Position numbers and translations under genes: made by a program. DNA of 64,000 nt from Brachypodium distachyon (Eukaryota; Streptophyta; Magnoliopsida; Poales; Poaceae): contig NC_016135.3 in assembly GCF_000005505.3 (NCBI RefSeq), positions 3,062,001-3,126,000 of the forward strand. Direction: 5' to 3'. The notes below the pieces were generated by a model. It ran no database searches and had not been told where the DNA came from. It saw only the letters and a list, made by a program, of their open reading frames with translations. Of this stretch, positions 1 through 12,000 are shown piece by piece; the stretch's first letter is position 1; the number at the start of each line of letters is the position of its first letter.

Positions 1-1361
1 GACAAAGCTTTTGATTTACTCTTATTCTTTTGGTATTTCCTAACACTCTCGATAAACCACTTGTGACCAAATGATGCCCAATTATAATTCCTCACATCAC
101 TAGGAACAAGCAAAGACCCCAAGTACTTGATGCTGGGGTAGGTACTTGAATTAGGACACAAAAAATAGAGAGAAAGACAACCATAAAGCAGATGAAATGG
201 TTATCATCTGCAAGATCATTGGTGAGGAGCATCAACCACTTGTGACCAAATGATGCCCAATTATAATTCCTCACATCACTAGGAACAAGCAAAGACCCCA
301 AGTACTTGATGCTGGGGTAGGTACTTGAATTAGGACACAAAAAATAGAGAGAAAGACAACCATAAAGCAGATGAAATGTTTATCATCTGCAAGATCATTG
401 GTGAGGAGCATCTTGCCAAAATGTTTAATAGTAGGCAGCTCAGAAAACCCCATCAGTGATAGAAATTGCTCCTTTGCACTCTCAAAATCAACTTTCACAT
501 CCAACCCCGTATTTTCTAGCCCAATAACTTCAGAAAAGTTGTGTGCGCCTAGATGAATAACACCACTCTCAACAATAATGTCACAGCTCTCCAGTTGGAT
601 GTGATCAGCTATCCATTGAGCAAAAGAATGAGGGGCGCCGGAAGAATTGAGATGGAAAACAAAGGGAAACCCATAGTCACAGATAATCTGTTTCGTGTCA
701 GATGGAATACTATTGATGATATGAGACAGCCATGCCAGATTCCCCCTATTAGTAGCCTTTTTATGATCAGGCAGTTGATCGGCCTCATGACTCTTTTGCC
801 TCTATCAAATAAACAACATATAATTCAATGAGGGGCGCGACAAAACAGTAAGGAAACCCTATAATGAAGCATAACAAAAGAAAAAGGAAATTATAGATTA
901 ACACAAAGAAAGAAGGGGCATGCTAACTTTCAAGTAGTGACATTCAACATTGCAACGTTTTCACTTTTTACGAAAGCATGATTTGATCTGCAAAACGGAC
1001 AAGACAAGCACCAAAAAGTCTGAACAAATCTTCAAGTCTTAGTAATATATGAACAAGTCAAACAAAAAAATGATCAGAGTTTCATACCAGTGTGCTTATG
1101 TTGTCAATGATCAAATCAGTGTCTGTTTCATCACCAGATGAATACCCAGCCTGAAGAAATAGATGAAAAGAGGACGCACAAATCAAATGAAAAAAATACA
1201 AACATTTACCCCACGGGTAGAGAATCACTCACTGCATCAGCTGCTGCTGGACCACCGGCATTTGCAGCTCCATGGCAATTAGAAGGGACAAAATCGCAGA
1301 ACTTAGAATTAGAGTCTGAACTAAAACCGTCATCATTGCAGCCGGCGTCAATGTCAGACAT
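1..1361 (-). pseudogene. Decayed gene of a grass transposon-associated (Ulp1/plant-mobile-domain-like) family, 3' end outside window
   Basis: Three phase-0 coding exons read on the minus strand: 1361-1233 (starts MSDIDAG, donor GTGAGT), 1150-1088, and 801 to the window edge. Their splice sites have AG acceptors and GT donors. Exon 3 reads without a stop (RQKSHEADQ..., then FPFVFHLN, KEQFLSLMGFSELPTIKHFG, DKHFICFMVVFLSIF). It then loses frame at a six-base homopolymer (339-344); the next residues, CPNSSTYPSIKYLGSLLVP and NYNWASFGHKW, lie in another frame. From memory this block resembles a grass family often annotated alongside Ulp1 or aminotransferase-like plant-mobile genes; this assignment is tentative. 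A 179 bp tandem duplication in exon 3 breaks it further. I call it a pseudogene because both duplicate copies carry the same frame loss. Function unknown. Confidence 0.65.
55..412. repeat. 179 bp direct tandem duplication, two units
   Basis: Positions 55-233 and 234-412 are almost identical, with a period of 179 bases. The unit lies in exon 3 of the minus-strand pseudogene. Since 179 is not a multiple of three, the duplication alone shifts the reading frame. Both units carry the same run of six A (160-165 and 339-344) where the coding frame breaks. Confidence 0.9.
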
Positions 1362-2900
1362 GATGCCCTGCAAAAAGACAAGGCCGAGAAGCAAACATCA
1401 AACAAAATCAACAGAAATTCAACTTAACATGCCTATTTCCCTTCAATTTCATACATTAAGTCTAAAATAACAAAAACCCATAAATCAGCAAAGAGAGGAG
1501 AACTAACAGTACAAATAGCAGGTATAGAGCAAACCGCATGTTAAAAAAGGAATTACAAATCACATTTTACAGATATTGGTAACATTTTAGAATGGGACTG
1601 GTTTTACTTAGCTACCTATCGAACACATATGCAAATTACAGTTGCCGTGGGGTACACAAACCAAAAAGGATACACATAATTCATCACTGTAATTGATCAA
1701 CTACAACTGGAATTTGAAAAAGCATCCTTGCTTTCAGAATAGCATGCATAACAGTGTTGTGGGAGGGTGCAAAAATGAAAAGGTATCTCTGCAGCTCGTC
1801 GTGAGCACAAACTGATGAGATTGCAGTAACACCAAAAAAGATGATCATCCAACGGAACACCTCGACTACATATAGTGTGTGCAAAATTGTTATAAATCAA
1901 AAGTGCAACTGCATATTGGTTTAATTGTGCTTGCATTTATAGAACATTGCAAAAGTATATATTGGCAATGAAAATGCACTGTAATAGTCATGAATTGCTA
2001 ATTGAACACGGTAAGTCTCCTGAATCAAACAGAATGATAAGCTACATCACAAGAACAGGGTGCGAACACCTACAATCAATCGCCTCTGATTTCTTTATCT
2101 ATCTAAATTCAGGCTAAAACACACGATGGGGCGCACAGTACAAAAACGTGCCCAAATCGTTAGAAGCAAAAGAGCGCATGGCTGGCTCCAGACACACAAA
2201 AATCCCCGTGGGGATGGAACATGGTGACTCACCGCAACGCTCCTCAGAACAGATCCACGAGCAAGGATGGAGACTCCCGTACCTGTCTTCTCCTAACAAA
2301 CTCAAATCAGCCCGAAAATCAGCAACCTGCAGGCACGAACTGCAGCTATTTGTGGGAGCAAAATCAGCCCTGAAACAACAAAATAAAATCTCAGCACCCC
2401 CGCCCCCCCAAATCTCATATGCCGGCGACCCCAGCAACATGCCAACGAGCTGCCTCAGAGCACCTCTCCCCCTTACTGCCTTCACATACAGGGCACGAGA
2501 ACCACGCACAAAATTGGCCACCCCCCACAAGCAAAACCCATGCAACGAAGCGCAACAGAAAAGGCTCACCCGACAGAGCAGGCCTAAAGCTGGCCGCGGG
2601 CCAGACCAGATCCAACACCGCTCGCTCCTTCCGCTGATTCGCACAAAATAAAACACCACGGTGAGAGCGAAAAAAAGAGGCGGCGGCCTCCCCCCCGCCC
2701 ACAACCTTTCTCTATCTGGAGACTTCTGCGGGCAAGTAGACAAGACGGGCGCGGATTTCAAAAACAAGCCCAAAAACGGTCGGAGGAAAATAGCAGAAAA
2801 ACAAAAAAAGAAAGAACGACGCGAATCTCAAAGAAAGGGATCGAGCGGTAGCGCGCGTCGCCTGGTTTCAACGAATAAACCAGGTGTATAGCAAAACGGT
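1362..2900 (-). other. 5' flank and probable untranslated leader of the minus-strand pseudogene
   Basis: A 3' splice site (TTTTTGCAG on the minus strand) lies just before the ATG at 1361, so at least one upstream non-coding exon is expected. The stretch from about 2150 to 2830 is GC-rich with C-rich and purine-rich tracts, as in grass 5' leaders. It holds overlapping open frames on both strands with no recognisable protein. I see no separate gene here. 1500-2100 is AT-rich and looks intronic. Confidence 0.4.
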
Positions 2901-2999
2901 TTTCTTTTTGAGTTTTGTTTAGCAAACTTCTGATCGGAACTAGTATGACGGGGTTTTTTAGGGCAATGACGGGGAGGTTATCTGTGTGTTTTCTTCCCA

Positions 3000-3365
3000 C
3001 CAGGCCGGGCCCGCGTGTCAGGCCCCTAAATGGCCCGGGCCGCCTCTTGCTGTGCGCGTGCCTGGACCTCGCGCTCGCGTGCCGGCCAGCCTGTTTAGCT
3101 TAGTTTTTTATACATTTGGCCCATCACCTGTACTCTTTCTAGCCCGACCCAAGTCTTCTCCTTCGGCTCATCCACTCTTCTTCTAGACCAGCCCAATCCT
3201 TATTTTTATTTTAGTTTTTGTACAAAATTATCATGGAAGGCATTTTTGGGCCATCAAGATTAACGGGCCCGGGCTGCCCTGCTCGGGCTCACGTGCCGTT
3301 CTTGGGCCTACAGGCCACGTTGAGGGGCCAACCCGGCCTAGTTATAAAGGGACTTTAGGGGCCAC
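3000..3365 (-). promoter_or_regulatory. Promoter-like region rich in GGCCC/TGGGCC motifs
   Basis: About 360 bases contain repeated GGCCC, GGCCCA and TGGGCC words, for example near 3003, 3030, 3117, 3245, 3263, 3303 and 3326. In plants such words match site II/TCP-type promoter elements. The location upstream of the GC-rich leader suggests this was the promoter of the minus-strand pseudogene. It could equally serve a plus-strand transcript. No TATA box was picked out. Confidence 0.35.
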
Positions 3366-3785
3366 CCATGCTAAGCCTGATTAATTGGGGGGTCAGGCCG
3401 TGACGTGCCGAGGTCGGCCCGATGACCAGCTCTCGTTTCTTCCAAGCGAAAACGAAGCAATCACCATGAAAATTAAAGGTTAAATGTTTTGAAATGCTCG
3501 TGCGTACGGAAACACGATAATATAACTCGAAAGAGGTTGAGAGCGGCGTTTCTAGCGGAATCGCTATGTACCGGCACAACATCCACCATTCACGTCAGCT
3601 TTGAGATCCGTGTTGCGTTTTGTTTTATTCTCATTTTGCGTCAATCTGCCCACGGATGTACTGTAGGCGTGGGATGAGGTCGATCTTCTACGGGCACATA
3701 CCGGCGCCGGTAGAATCGACTTTCACTTTGAAAGAGTGCAATTTGTTATGGTCAACATAGATGTTCTGCTAGTATAGTTGTTAAT
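3366..3785. other. Spacer, nothing recognised
   Basis: Mixed-composition sequence. I see no gene, terminal repeat or microsatellite here, only short open frames without recognisable protein features. Confidence 0.5.
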
Positions 3786-3889
3786 CTACTGAGCAGACGT
3801 GCCCAGCGTTGTCTTAGCGTGCGGCGCGCTTTGAGATTCGTGCAACGAGCGACAACTCAGCACGCCCGCGATTCTCCTCAGACCTTTCT

Positions 3890-4240
3890 TTCTCCTCCCG
3901 ATCCCCTCCTCTCTTTTCCTCTCCCGACCTCCTCCTCCGATCGGCAGGGCGCGCGCGGGCGGCGGCCGCAAAGAGGGGCCGCGTGGGGTTCGCGGGGCGG
4001 CAGCCGCGAAGGGCAGCGGCAGCGGCGGCGCGGCCGCGAAGTGTGGCGGCACGGGGCGCGTGGGGCGGCAGCCGCGAAGGGCAGCGGCAGCGCGGGGCCC
4101 GCGGGTCGGCAGCTGCGAAGGGCAGAGGCAGCGACGGCGCGACGCGTCCGCGAAGAGCCGCGGCGGCAGCGAAAAGCTGCGGCGGCGGTGTGCACGCGTG
4201 CGCAAGAGGTTGTGCAACGCCTTTGGTAGCGCGAGGTAGT
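3890..4240. repeat. GC-rich imperfect minisatellite
   Basis: The words GCGGCAGC, GCGAAGGGCAG and GGCAGCG recur in an irregular array from about 3960 to 4180, preceded by a C/T-rich tract. All frames are open on both strands because of composition, giving Ala/Arg/Pro-rich translations. It may mark the 5' end of an unrecognised transcript. I do not call a gene. Confidence 0.5.
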
Positions 4241-5420
4241 GCTGCAGCGGCGAGTACGACACGTCACCGTCGTCCACGACCTCCTCCCCACGTCTCCATC
4301 GTCCACGACCTGCTCCTGGTAAATTCCAACTCCTACCCTGTTTGTCTGTTGTTGCCATCGCTTATTATGCTGCTACTGCTAGATTATCCCGACTTGTGTA
4401 TGAGAGGCCACCGTCCCGTTATTGTCGCTGCTTGCTGTTCTATGAGCAAATGAGTTGCTGCTCAATTGGTGAATCTATCATGGAGGTCAGCATCTTTTCA
4501 TTTTTAGCTTGCTCCAACTTCCAACCTGACCACCTGATTTGCTAGATTTGATGGTGTTGTATTGTTCCTCTGCAGAAGTATGCATGTGTTATGGTTAATT
4601 CAGTTTGAGAGCATGCATTTTGCTGAAAACCTAAAGGCCGAGGCGGTGCCGGAGGAGGCGCGAGGAGCAGCGCAAGGAGGAGAAAATTGCTTGAAATCAT
4701 CTTCTGTACTTAACGAACTGCAAGGAGGAGAAAATTGCACAGCAGGTCCGCGCTCGCTCGCGCCGCGGCTGTTCGCATCGGCCGTCCCGCGCATGCCGCT
4801 CCCGCACGCTGCTGGTAGGCGCCGTATGCTAAGGATCGGTGGGCACGTCCGCTGGATAGTTCAGTCGATAAATAAATCTGTACTCCATGCTCCCTTCATC
4901 CAACCTTTTCCCTGTGAAGTCCTTACCACACGTAAAAACACCCAGCCCAGCGCCTACCACGTCTGCGGAGCACCACCATCACTCCCCGCGCAGCATGTTC
5001 GCCCGGTACGTGCATCACCGCCTCGCCAACATAATCGCCACGGAGCTCTGCCGCTGGCGCGAGACATGCGGAGCAAGACTGCGCAGAAAGAATCGCGGGA
5101 TGTTCGTAGAATATCACATTTTCAACGTATGGTATTTCTCTAGAATTTTTTCTTTAGAAAACATGATATTTTCCCTTGCATGAGACGAAATTATTTTGCA
5201 ACTAATTATAGAGATGTAAAATTATTTTCTAGAAGTTACCAACTGGACAGGTAATATCCTTACCCCACCAAAAACTGCCTACCTGGGTGGAGAATCCACA
5301 AGCTAAAGCGCCATTGCCCACTGTCAAATGGAAATCAAGATAAATAGATAGATTAATATTAAGAGAAACGCACTGTTTTATACAGCTCGATCTGTCTGTG
5401 TGTCTATGTATCTCTCTGCC
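4241..5420. other. Spacer, no gene recognised
   Basis: The sequence runs from GC-rich into AT-rich DNA. Open frames around 4562-5183 have no recognisable domain, signal peptide or splice pattern. Near 4673 and 4725 the word CAAGGAGGAGAAAATTGC recurs, a short local repeat. The last 200 bases lead into the promoter of the peptide gene at 5520. Confidence 0.5.
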
Positions 5421-5428
5421 TATAAATA
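5421..5428 (+). promoter_or_regulatory. TATA box for peptide gene at 5520
   Basis: TATAAATA lies 99 bases upstream of the ATG at 5520, a normal plant spacing for a short 5' leader. Confidence 0.7.
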
Positions 5429-5519
5429 ACACATCACCTAACTCAAGATATATACTAGAAAGCAAAAACCAAAGATATCACTTCGATCTATAGCTAGGGT
5501 TTCCCTTCGATCTATCACC

Positions 5520-5762
5520 ATGAAACTTCTTCACCTGCTCGTCCTTGCCATGGCCATGGTCAATGTTTGCGCCATGGCTTCTCGCACAGCGCCGAGAGAG
5601 CAGCTGACAGTTCATGGAGTGGTGAAGAGGGTGATGACAGCGGAGGGGACGGCGATCGACAACCATCACGCGATACCTAGGCCGGAGTACGACAGCTGGA
5701 GCAGCCCGGGGAACATGCCCGGGAATGGCCATGACATTGGGAGCGAACAAGCCAAGCCATAA
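5520..5762 (+). CDS. Small secreted peptide precursor, DNHH-x-IPR-xx-Y family (member A1)
   Basis: 80 residues in one exon. The ATG has a good plant context (CACCATGAA) and a TATA box 99 bases upstream. Residues 1-20 form a hydrophobic signal peptide (MKLLHLLVLAMAMV). A charged middle part with a KR pair (36-37) follows, then the core DNHHAIPRPEY at 47-57 and a Gly/Pro tail (SSPGNMPGNGHDIG). The core is shared with the gene at 8113, so the two form a local family. Tyr57 sits between Glu and Asp, which could suit tyrosine sulfation. The tail loosely resembles CEP/PIP-type peptide ends (PG...GNGH). Both points are inference. Probably a processed apoplastic signalling peptide of unknown function. 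No cysteines in the predicted mature part. Confidence 0.75.
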   Translation: MKLLHLLVLAMAMVNVCAMASRTAPREQLTVHGVVKRVMTAEGTAIDNHHAIPRPEYDSWSSPGNMPGNGHDIGSEQAKP

Positions 5763-7850
5763 GAAGATTGTATGCCTTTGTACGTAGCAATTAAGCTTGC
5801 ATGCATGCATGCATGTAAGGGTACGTATACGTGTACTCTGTATGCTTGAGTACTAATAGTCGTTGCATGTCATCTGCTCACTTGTGCTACTTATGTAAGG
5901 GACATGTTAAACAGGCGCATCATGTAAATGCATGTAGATGTTCATTTGATATAAGAATAAAACGGTTATATATCTCTGTATGGATTGGATATATGCTTTT
6001 GTAATGCCAATGAGCTATTAAAGTTGATTAAATTAGGAGTTTAGGACTATATCTGGAGTAGATCTGGAGTACAAGTTTATTTGTCTATATATCAATATTT
6101 TAAGAATATCATTGAGGAGCATCAAATTAATCTCCCTTGCGAATCATTAATTTACTCCATGCTTTATATAGAGCTATCTATATATTTTAAATATAACACA
6201 TACGTATTAGATTATTGGGGTAACCACACCTTTTTATGTACAAGAGTACTATGTATAACGTACGCACGGCTGACCACAGTACTTGTAACATCACATTGGT
6301 AGCAAATCAGTATATCTACTACTCGGAACTCTATTTGAAAATCAAAAGAAAATAAAAATGTGCAAAATAGGTGTCATTATTTACCTGCATAAAGAAAACG
6401 GCAACAATATACATATTTCACAAAGATTGGTCATCTCCAAGACATGATCAATAATGTATATACGCTTCATTGCACAATCATATTTACGAATCAACTTCTT
6501 AACTATTACTACTTTAGGAAGGGAACTTTGTAGTTCTTCAATTAACATATCGATCGAGGACAATATATATATTACCTGCAAAACAGTACACGTATGTTTT
6601 AAATTAGAATCTAGAATAAATATGTACTCATAAAAATGTATACAAAGGAAGAAATCTTGTAGATTACGAGTGCTTAGACCAAGATATGTGGCGTGATAAT
6701 TAATAACTGATTATATAACTGGATTATATTTTGACATGACCAAATTCCACAAAAATCGAAGTCTTTATCTAGAATAATGATTTTGTGAAATATGTCACCT
6801 CTAGATTCTAGAGGAAATTTATTTCTGTGCCTACATTCTGGACTTAACGGTCAACTAACGGTAGTGGCATATTTGTAACCCATGCAAAAGTTAAGTGACA
6901 AATTTGGAAAGAAAATTATGAGTGCATTTGGGCATATGGGCAGAATTTGAGTGGCAAATATGTAATTTTTCTTTTCATTTTTTACTTCTATTGGTCACAC
7001 AAAAACTAAATTTTGATCAGAGATTAGCTCCAGTACGTAAATGTAGAAATTATGCTCCTAGCAGGATGAAGTAGCTATACACTTAGCAAAATAAAGACAT
7101 TACTCTTTACAGAATCTGAATCGCTAGATAGCATCGTATATATCCTTCGCTTACGTTTGATAACTGTCCAGTATTTGTTTCCTAATTAAATGTCAAATAA
7201 TAAGAACGGAGAAACCTCACACTCATTGTGTAATTAACGAGAAATTCCGTTAAATATCAATTCATGGACTCTTGCGAAGAAATGAGCCAATTATCCAGGG
7301 ATCGATCTTATAATATATCCGTTTTCCTTCTCGTGAATAGACAAACATTGTGCGCAATTAGTTACATGGAAAACTAGCTGTTTGTTTATTACGACTTAAT
7401 TACAGACATCACTGATATGTTCTGCTTTCACCGATATGCATGCTTACTGCTTACATGGATTGATCATGACACTTTTAGTGGCCGATTGAAACAGCCAGGT
7501 CAAAGTGTTTAGGCAGAGTAATTCTCCACCAGTAAATAAAATATACGAAGCCGTTTCATTACAAAAGCATAAACCACTATCTTAGTGGGAAATACTATTA
7601 GTAGTGTTAGATGATTTATGCATATTTTATGGATTTCATCGACAACGATTGGGCCAGATAGTCAGCATAATATTCAGAATCACGATACTTGCAACTATTT
7701 TATTAAATCTTCAGAATATGGCTGTCATTTTTCCCTGTTCATCCGGCCGGCCGGGTTCAGCTGGGGTCCCAAGGCATGACAGTTTTTTTTAATCCTAGTG
7801 TACAATTCATCAACATGTTGGGCTTTCTCCCTATACGAATGGTACACTAG
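5763..7850. other. 3' flank and AT-rich spacer
   Basis: The first 200 bases are the likely 3' UTR of the peptide gene and include a (GCAT)n run near 5800-5815. The rest is AT-rich with no open frame worth calling, no terminal repeats and no recognisable transposon. Confidence 0.5.
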
Positions 7851-7859
7851 TATAAAAAA
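7851..7859 (+). promoter_or_regulatory. Candidate TATA box for peptide gene at 8113
   Basis: TATAAAAAA lies about 260 bases before the ATG at 8113. A weaker TATATAA is at 7877. The long distance implies a long 5' leader or a leader intron. Confidence 0.45.
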
Positions 7860-8112
7860 CCCCAGCTTTTCTTGGTATATAACGCGTGCCTGACCTGACC
7901 AAACCATATAGCCTTCAAGACATAGTAGAAATCGAACCTTGAAATCCTATCTCACTGTGAAGATTTTCCAGGTTTGGCTCTCGTTCTTCTTCCTAATACT
8001 TGTTCATGATCATATATATCTCTCAATCTTCAATATATATCATGTGAGAGAATTTATCTTGTGTTGTTTCTCTCTGCTAGCTACCTCTCCTGCAAGTTAG
8101 TTGAGAGTCACC

Positions 8113-8373
8113 ATGAAGAAAGAGCAAGCGAAAGAACGGATCAAGCTCTTAGCTATCGTGCTCGTCTTCGCCATGCTTACTCAAGGCTCGGCGGTTCGTG
8201 TGGTCATGGGCATGGTGAAGACTGACAACGGCGGCAAGCACCCAGTCCTTGGCGTGGGTGGCGGCACCACCGTAGACAATCACCATACTATCCCACGGGA
8301 CCAGTACAGCAGCCATGGAGGAGAAGACGCAGGTGGCAGTACTGGTGCTGATGCTGATACTACAAACAACTAG
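8113..8373 (+). CDS. Small secreted peptide precursor, DNHH-x-IPR-xx-Y family (member A2)
   Basis: 86 residues, starting at the first true ATG (CACCATGAAG, the same context as the gene at 5520). A basic N-terminus ([10 protein letters not shown]) precedes a hydrophobic stretch at about 11-27 ([16 protein letters not shown]), read as a signal peptide. The core [11 protein letters not shown] at 55-65 matches the gene at 5520 at D-N-H-H-x-I-P-R-x-x-Y. The C-terminal tail is Gly/Asp/Thr-rich and poorly conserved. No cysteine. It lies 2.35 kb downstream of A1 on the same strand, so the pair probably arose by tandem duplication. Function unknown; a secreted signalling peptide is the simplest reading. 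Confidence 0.73.
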   Translation: MKKEQAKERIKLLAIVLVFAMLTQGSAVRVVMGMVKTDNGGKHPVLGVGGGTTVDNHHTIPRDQYSSHGGEDAGGSTGADADTTNN

Positions 8374-8602
8374 GGCAACACTACCAGTACTGATAATCTA
8401 AGCTTCTATCTGGCCTGATCTCTGCTGTCATGACCAGCAGCCGTGGCTAGCTAGTCATGATTAATTCAGGCTGCATGAAAATAAGCTGATGCAGAGGGAA
8501 GACAATGTATGCAATGTCCTGATGCATGTGTGAAGAAACTCTTGTTTAGTAAAGTTTACATCTACATATACAATCTGTTGTTCATGAAACTGTTAAGAAT
8601 TA

Positions 8603-9057
8603 AAGAAAAATATTTTTTCGTCCCTCAACTTCTCTGCACAGTTTGTTTTTGACCCCTTCAAAAAATTCCGTACTTTTTTCGTCCCTCATCTTCTCAAACA
8701 AGACACATTTGGTCCCGAAGCCGACTCGAAGCAGTTTCCCGATAACGTCTCCTGATTTTTGACAAAGCGTCCTTGTGGCTGTCCTAGTGGCATCCACTTC
8801 GCCTTCTTCTTTCTCTCCTCATACTGGAAATTTTGCCGAGCGCGCAATTGGTGGGCAGCATCTCCGTAGTTTGCCACGTTGACGCTTTGGGTCAGAAACC
8901 AAGACATGTCATTGAGAAAACCGCTTCGGTTAGGCCCCAGGCCAGGCCAAATGTGTCTGATTGAGAAGATGAGAGACATAAAAGGCACGAAAATTTCTTA
9001 AGGGGCCAAAAGAGAACTCCACAACAAGTTGAGGGACGAAACAAATACCTTTTCTCA
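8603..9057. mobile_element. Non-autonomous TIR DNA transposon (MITE), 455 bp
   Basis: The ends are inverted repeats of about 35-40 bases sharing TTCGTCCCTCAACTT. The element is flanked by an 8 bp direct repeat AAGAATTA (8595-8602 and 9058-9065). An 8 bp target site suggests hAT; a slightly eroded 9 bp Mutator-type site is also possible. The interior has no recognisable coding capacity. It sits just past the 3' end of the peptide gene at 8113. Confidence 0.75.
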
Positions 9058-9065
9058 AAGAATTA

Positions 9066-12000
9066 TGGGCAAATAATAATTTTAGATCTATAAAATCTCC
9101 CAGGTCCATAATAACTGCAAGGCTCATGTGCAAAGTTTGGTTTTCCACATTGGGATGTGGAAGCTACTAACAGTCCAATATATATAAGGAGTTATGTGTC
9201 ACACACGCAGTTACTAACAATCCTTTTACCGCTTCTTATATATTTATCATCCAATGGTAACATGCAACCCAATCTATCCTCCATGCATATGATTAATCAG
9301 CCTAACAGCCCAATAATTTTCTCTGAGCTAGCTACTAGATCATTAATCACTTGTAACGTCTCTTTTGCTCTCAGGAAACATATACGCAAACAATCGTGCA
9401 TGGCGAGACGAGAGAGACCGGTCGCGAGCAACTGGCCCGCGTGGTAACGTGAAGGCAGCCGCGAGGTCCTCCATCCGGTGGATTTCTCCATAGTAGGGAT
9501 CAAATACGGAGGTAGTTTGCCGTCTGAAGAACAACCTGCAAAATATTGGAAGCTTCTTTGAAAAAAGGTTGACCTGTTTGATTAAGCTCGACAATAGTGA
9601 TATATGTTGTCTTGGAGTACCATACCGCACTTTTGTGTTGGTTTCCTATGTTGTTCCTGCCGGTGAATTCGGTCCCTGGCAAGGATTATTGTAAGTGAAG
9701 TGGAAGATGTCGCGAGGCAAGTCTAAAGAGGACATGCGTTCAAATTGTTCCTTTTATTTTTGCAAGCTGATGTGTTTGTCCTTGATGTCTGGCATCAATA
9801 TGGTTGTGTTAATCCGAGAATGCAAATACTGGATGACTTCGCCTTTTTTTCAAAAAATAATAATTAGTTATTAATAATTGGGTGGTTACGAATGGTGCTA
9901 AATATAAAAGATCTAGTTCTAATTAACAATTGGGGTTGTTGCCATTGAGAATTACCTGGCCTAGGTAAGGGGCAATAATATTTTTGTGGAGCGTCACCAC
10001 ATGCTTCAAGCAAAATCATTCACTTGTTCGTCTTCGATCGGTTTCATTTTTGTACTCGGTAAGGTGTTGCATGTCTAGCTTGATTATCATAATTATTTTC
10101 ATTACTTAAAAAACTAGTGTTTCTATCGATCTCATTGTCACATTAATCCAATACAGCCTTAGAGTTCAAACCCCCGTCATCTCCTTAACATGATGACACA
10201 ACCGAATGTCATGCTGTTTTTTGGATTAGTCTTATTAAAAATGCTAGTTTATTCAACAGAAACAAAGAAAATGACTAATTACTTTCCATTGTGACGGTAC
10301 TACAAATTGATTTTGCCTAATATTTAAGAGCTAGCTAGGATGATCGATGGATCTCGCTATGGAATAAAAAAGGAGGATCGGCTTACGCCTATTCGCAGAC
10401 GCATTAATTAGAGGTTAAAGCTAGAGATTATTGGAGAGAAATGAGATGGACGACGCGAGTTCTTAGAACATAACTAGTAATTATTTACTCTGTTTGTTCT
10501 TACGTTTTGCCAAGCCACAAATTGACTTCCCAAAATGTCTTAAAAAAGAAAACAGAGGAGTACTTATCAAATTTATTTTTCAGCTTACTATTTCACTGAA
10601 TATATCTAAGCAGATCTTATGGTTGGCACTTGGCAGGAGTATCTTGTAGAAATTGATATGCCATATCTTACACCTTGTAGAGTTAATGCGAGCCAACCTG
10701 ATTTCACTGTGGAAAATGACAGCAAAACTACAATCTTTGCTTTTTACCGCCCCCGGTAATTTCTTATGAATCAAGGGATTATAATTTGTAAAGATATGGT
10801 AGTTTCAAGTGCCTATCAGAGAGCCAACTTGTTGCAGCTAATGGTAGAAAAATCATCGAGCACCTGAAATAGCTCATCCCACTAATCTAGTGGTTTCCAC
10901 TTTACGTGGCAATGACTTAATATTTTATTAATTAGTGGGGAGAATAATTAATCAAGAGGCCGGCCACCAAAAATGGATGCATGGTCGATCTAGCTATATA
11001 GGCATATAGGTGAAATTTAATCTTTAGCCTTGGTGCTTGACATAGCAAGATTCCTGCTGTCCCTACAAAATTAGGTAATTTGCTAGATATACTGATTGAA
11101 TTGGGTGAAGAGAGACGTGACATAGTTTTAATTAATAACGATGACATAAATCTCTTTGCATAATTAAGACCATTTTATTGTCATTATTCTAAAAACCTAG
11201 GAATAGAAACGTACTCATCAGAGGATTGTCGCAATGTCACGTTCATATACCGATATACGAAGTCTAGTTAGAAACTACATATACTATATCTTTACACCAT
11301 TAGCCAGAGCCTTTCACAAAATGCCTTTTAGTGGCGTAAACATTTAGAAAACTATTTAATTCATAACAACCGACGGGCTCCTTGCTAATTAATTGTTTTT
11401 TATGAGTACCTTGCTAGTTAATTGCTAAAACATTCCCACTCCACTTTTAGTGTTGTGGAAAACGTTCACGGTATTCGCACAGGGAGGATCCGTCTAAACT
11501 GTAGGAAGCGAGTATTACTATTTTAAATCTATTACTAATATAAACATCCCATTTATCTCATTACTCTGCATTTTCACTTTGAGATTATTTTTCCCATTTG
11601 CTGTTAAGTTCGGGAATTAATTTGTCCCTCGACGCGAGTAGGCTAGGTCTTTTTCGCATTGGGGAATCAGCTAGCACAATGTTTCTTTGTCAGGAGACTC
11701 ATAGAATGATAGAAGGCAACATCAGCATAGAAGGCGCAAATCAAACATGGGCGACAAAATTGTACCGCATCTATATATCCCTTCGGTTTGCTAAGCATCG
11801 TCAACCTTCTCAAGTTCAAGAAAAAAATTAGGAATAATTTTTTATGACGTTACTAAAGATGGCAAGAGTTTTGCTAATTAAGGCCATCTTTATCAGCAAT
11901 ATAAAATATTGATTATACCTTTATATGGAAAATAACGTCAAGCTATATGTTTATCTTAAGATGCAAGTGGTGATTGTAAAATATGAATCCAACCTTTATC

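Noticed and set aside
2114..2773. 219-codon minus-strand open frame
   Set aside because: GC-rich leader region open in several frames on both strands; no domain.
3786..4453. Long Ala/Arg/Pro-rich open frames on both strands
   Set aside because: Produced by a GC-rich minisatellite; every frame is open.
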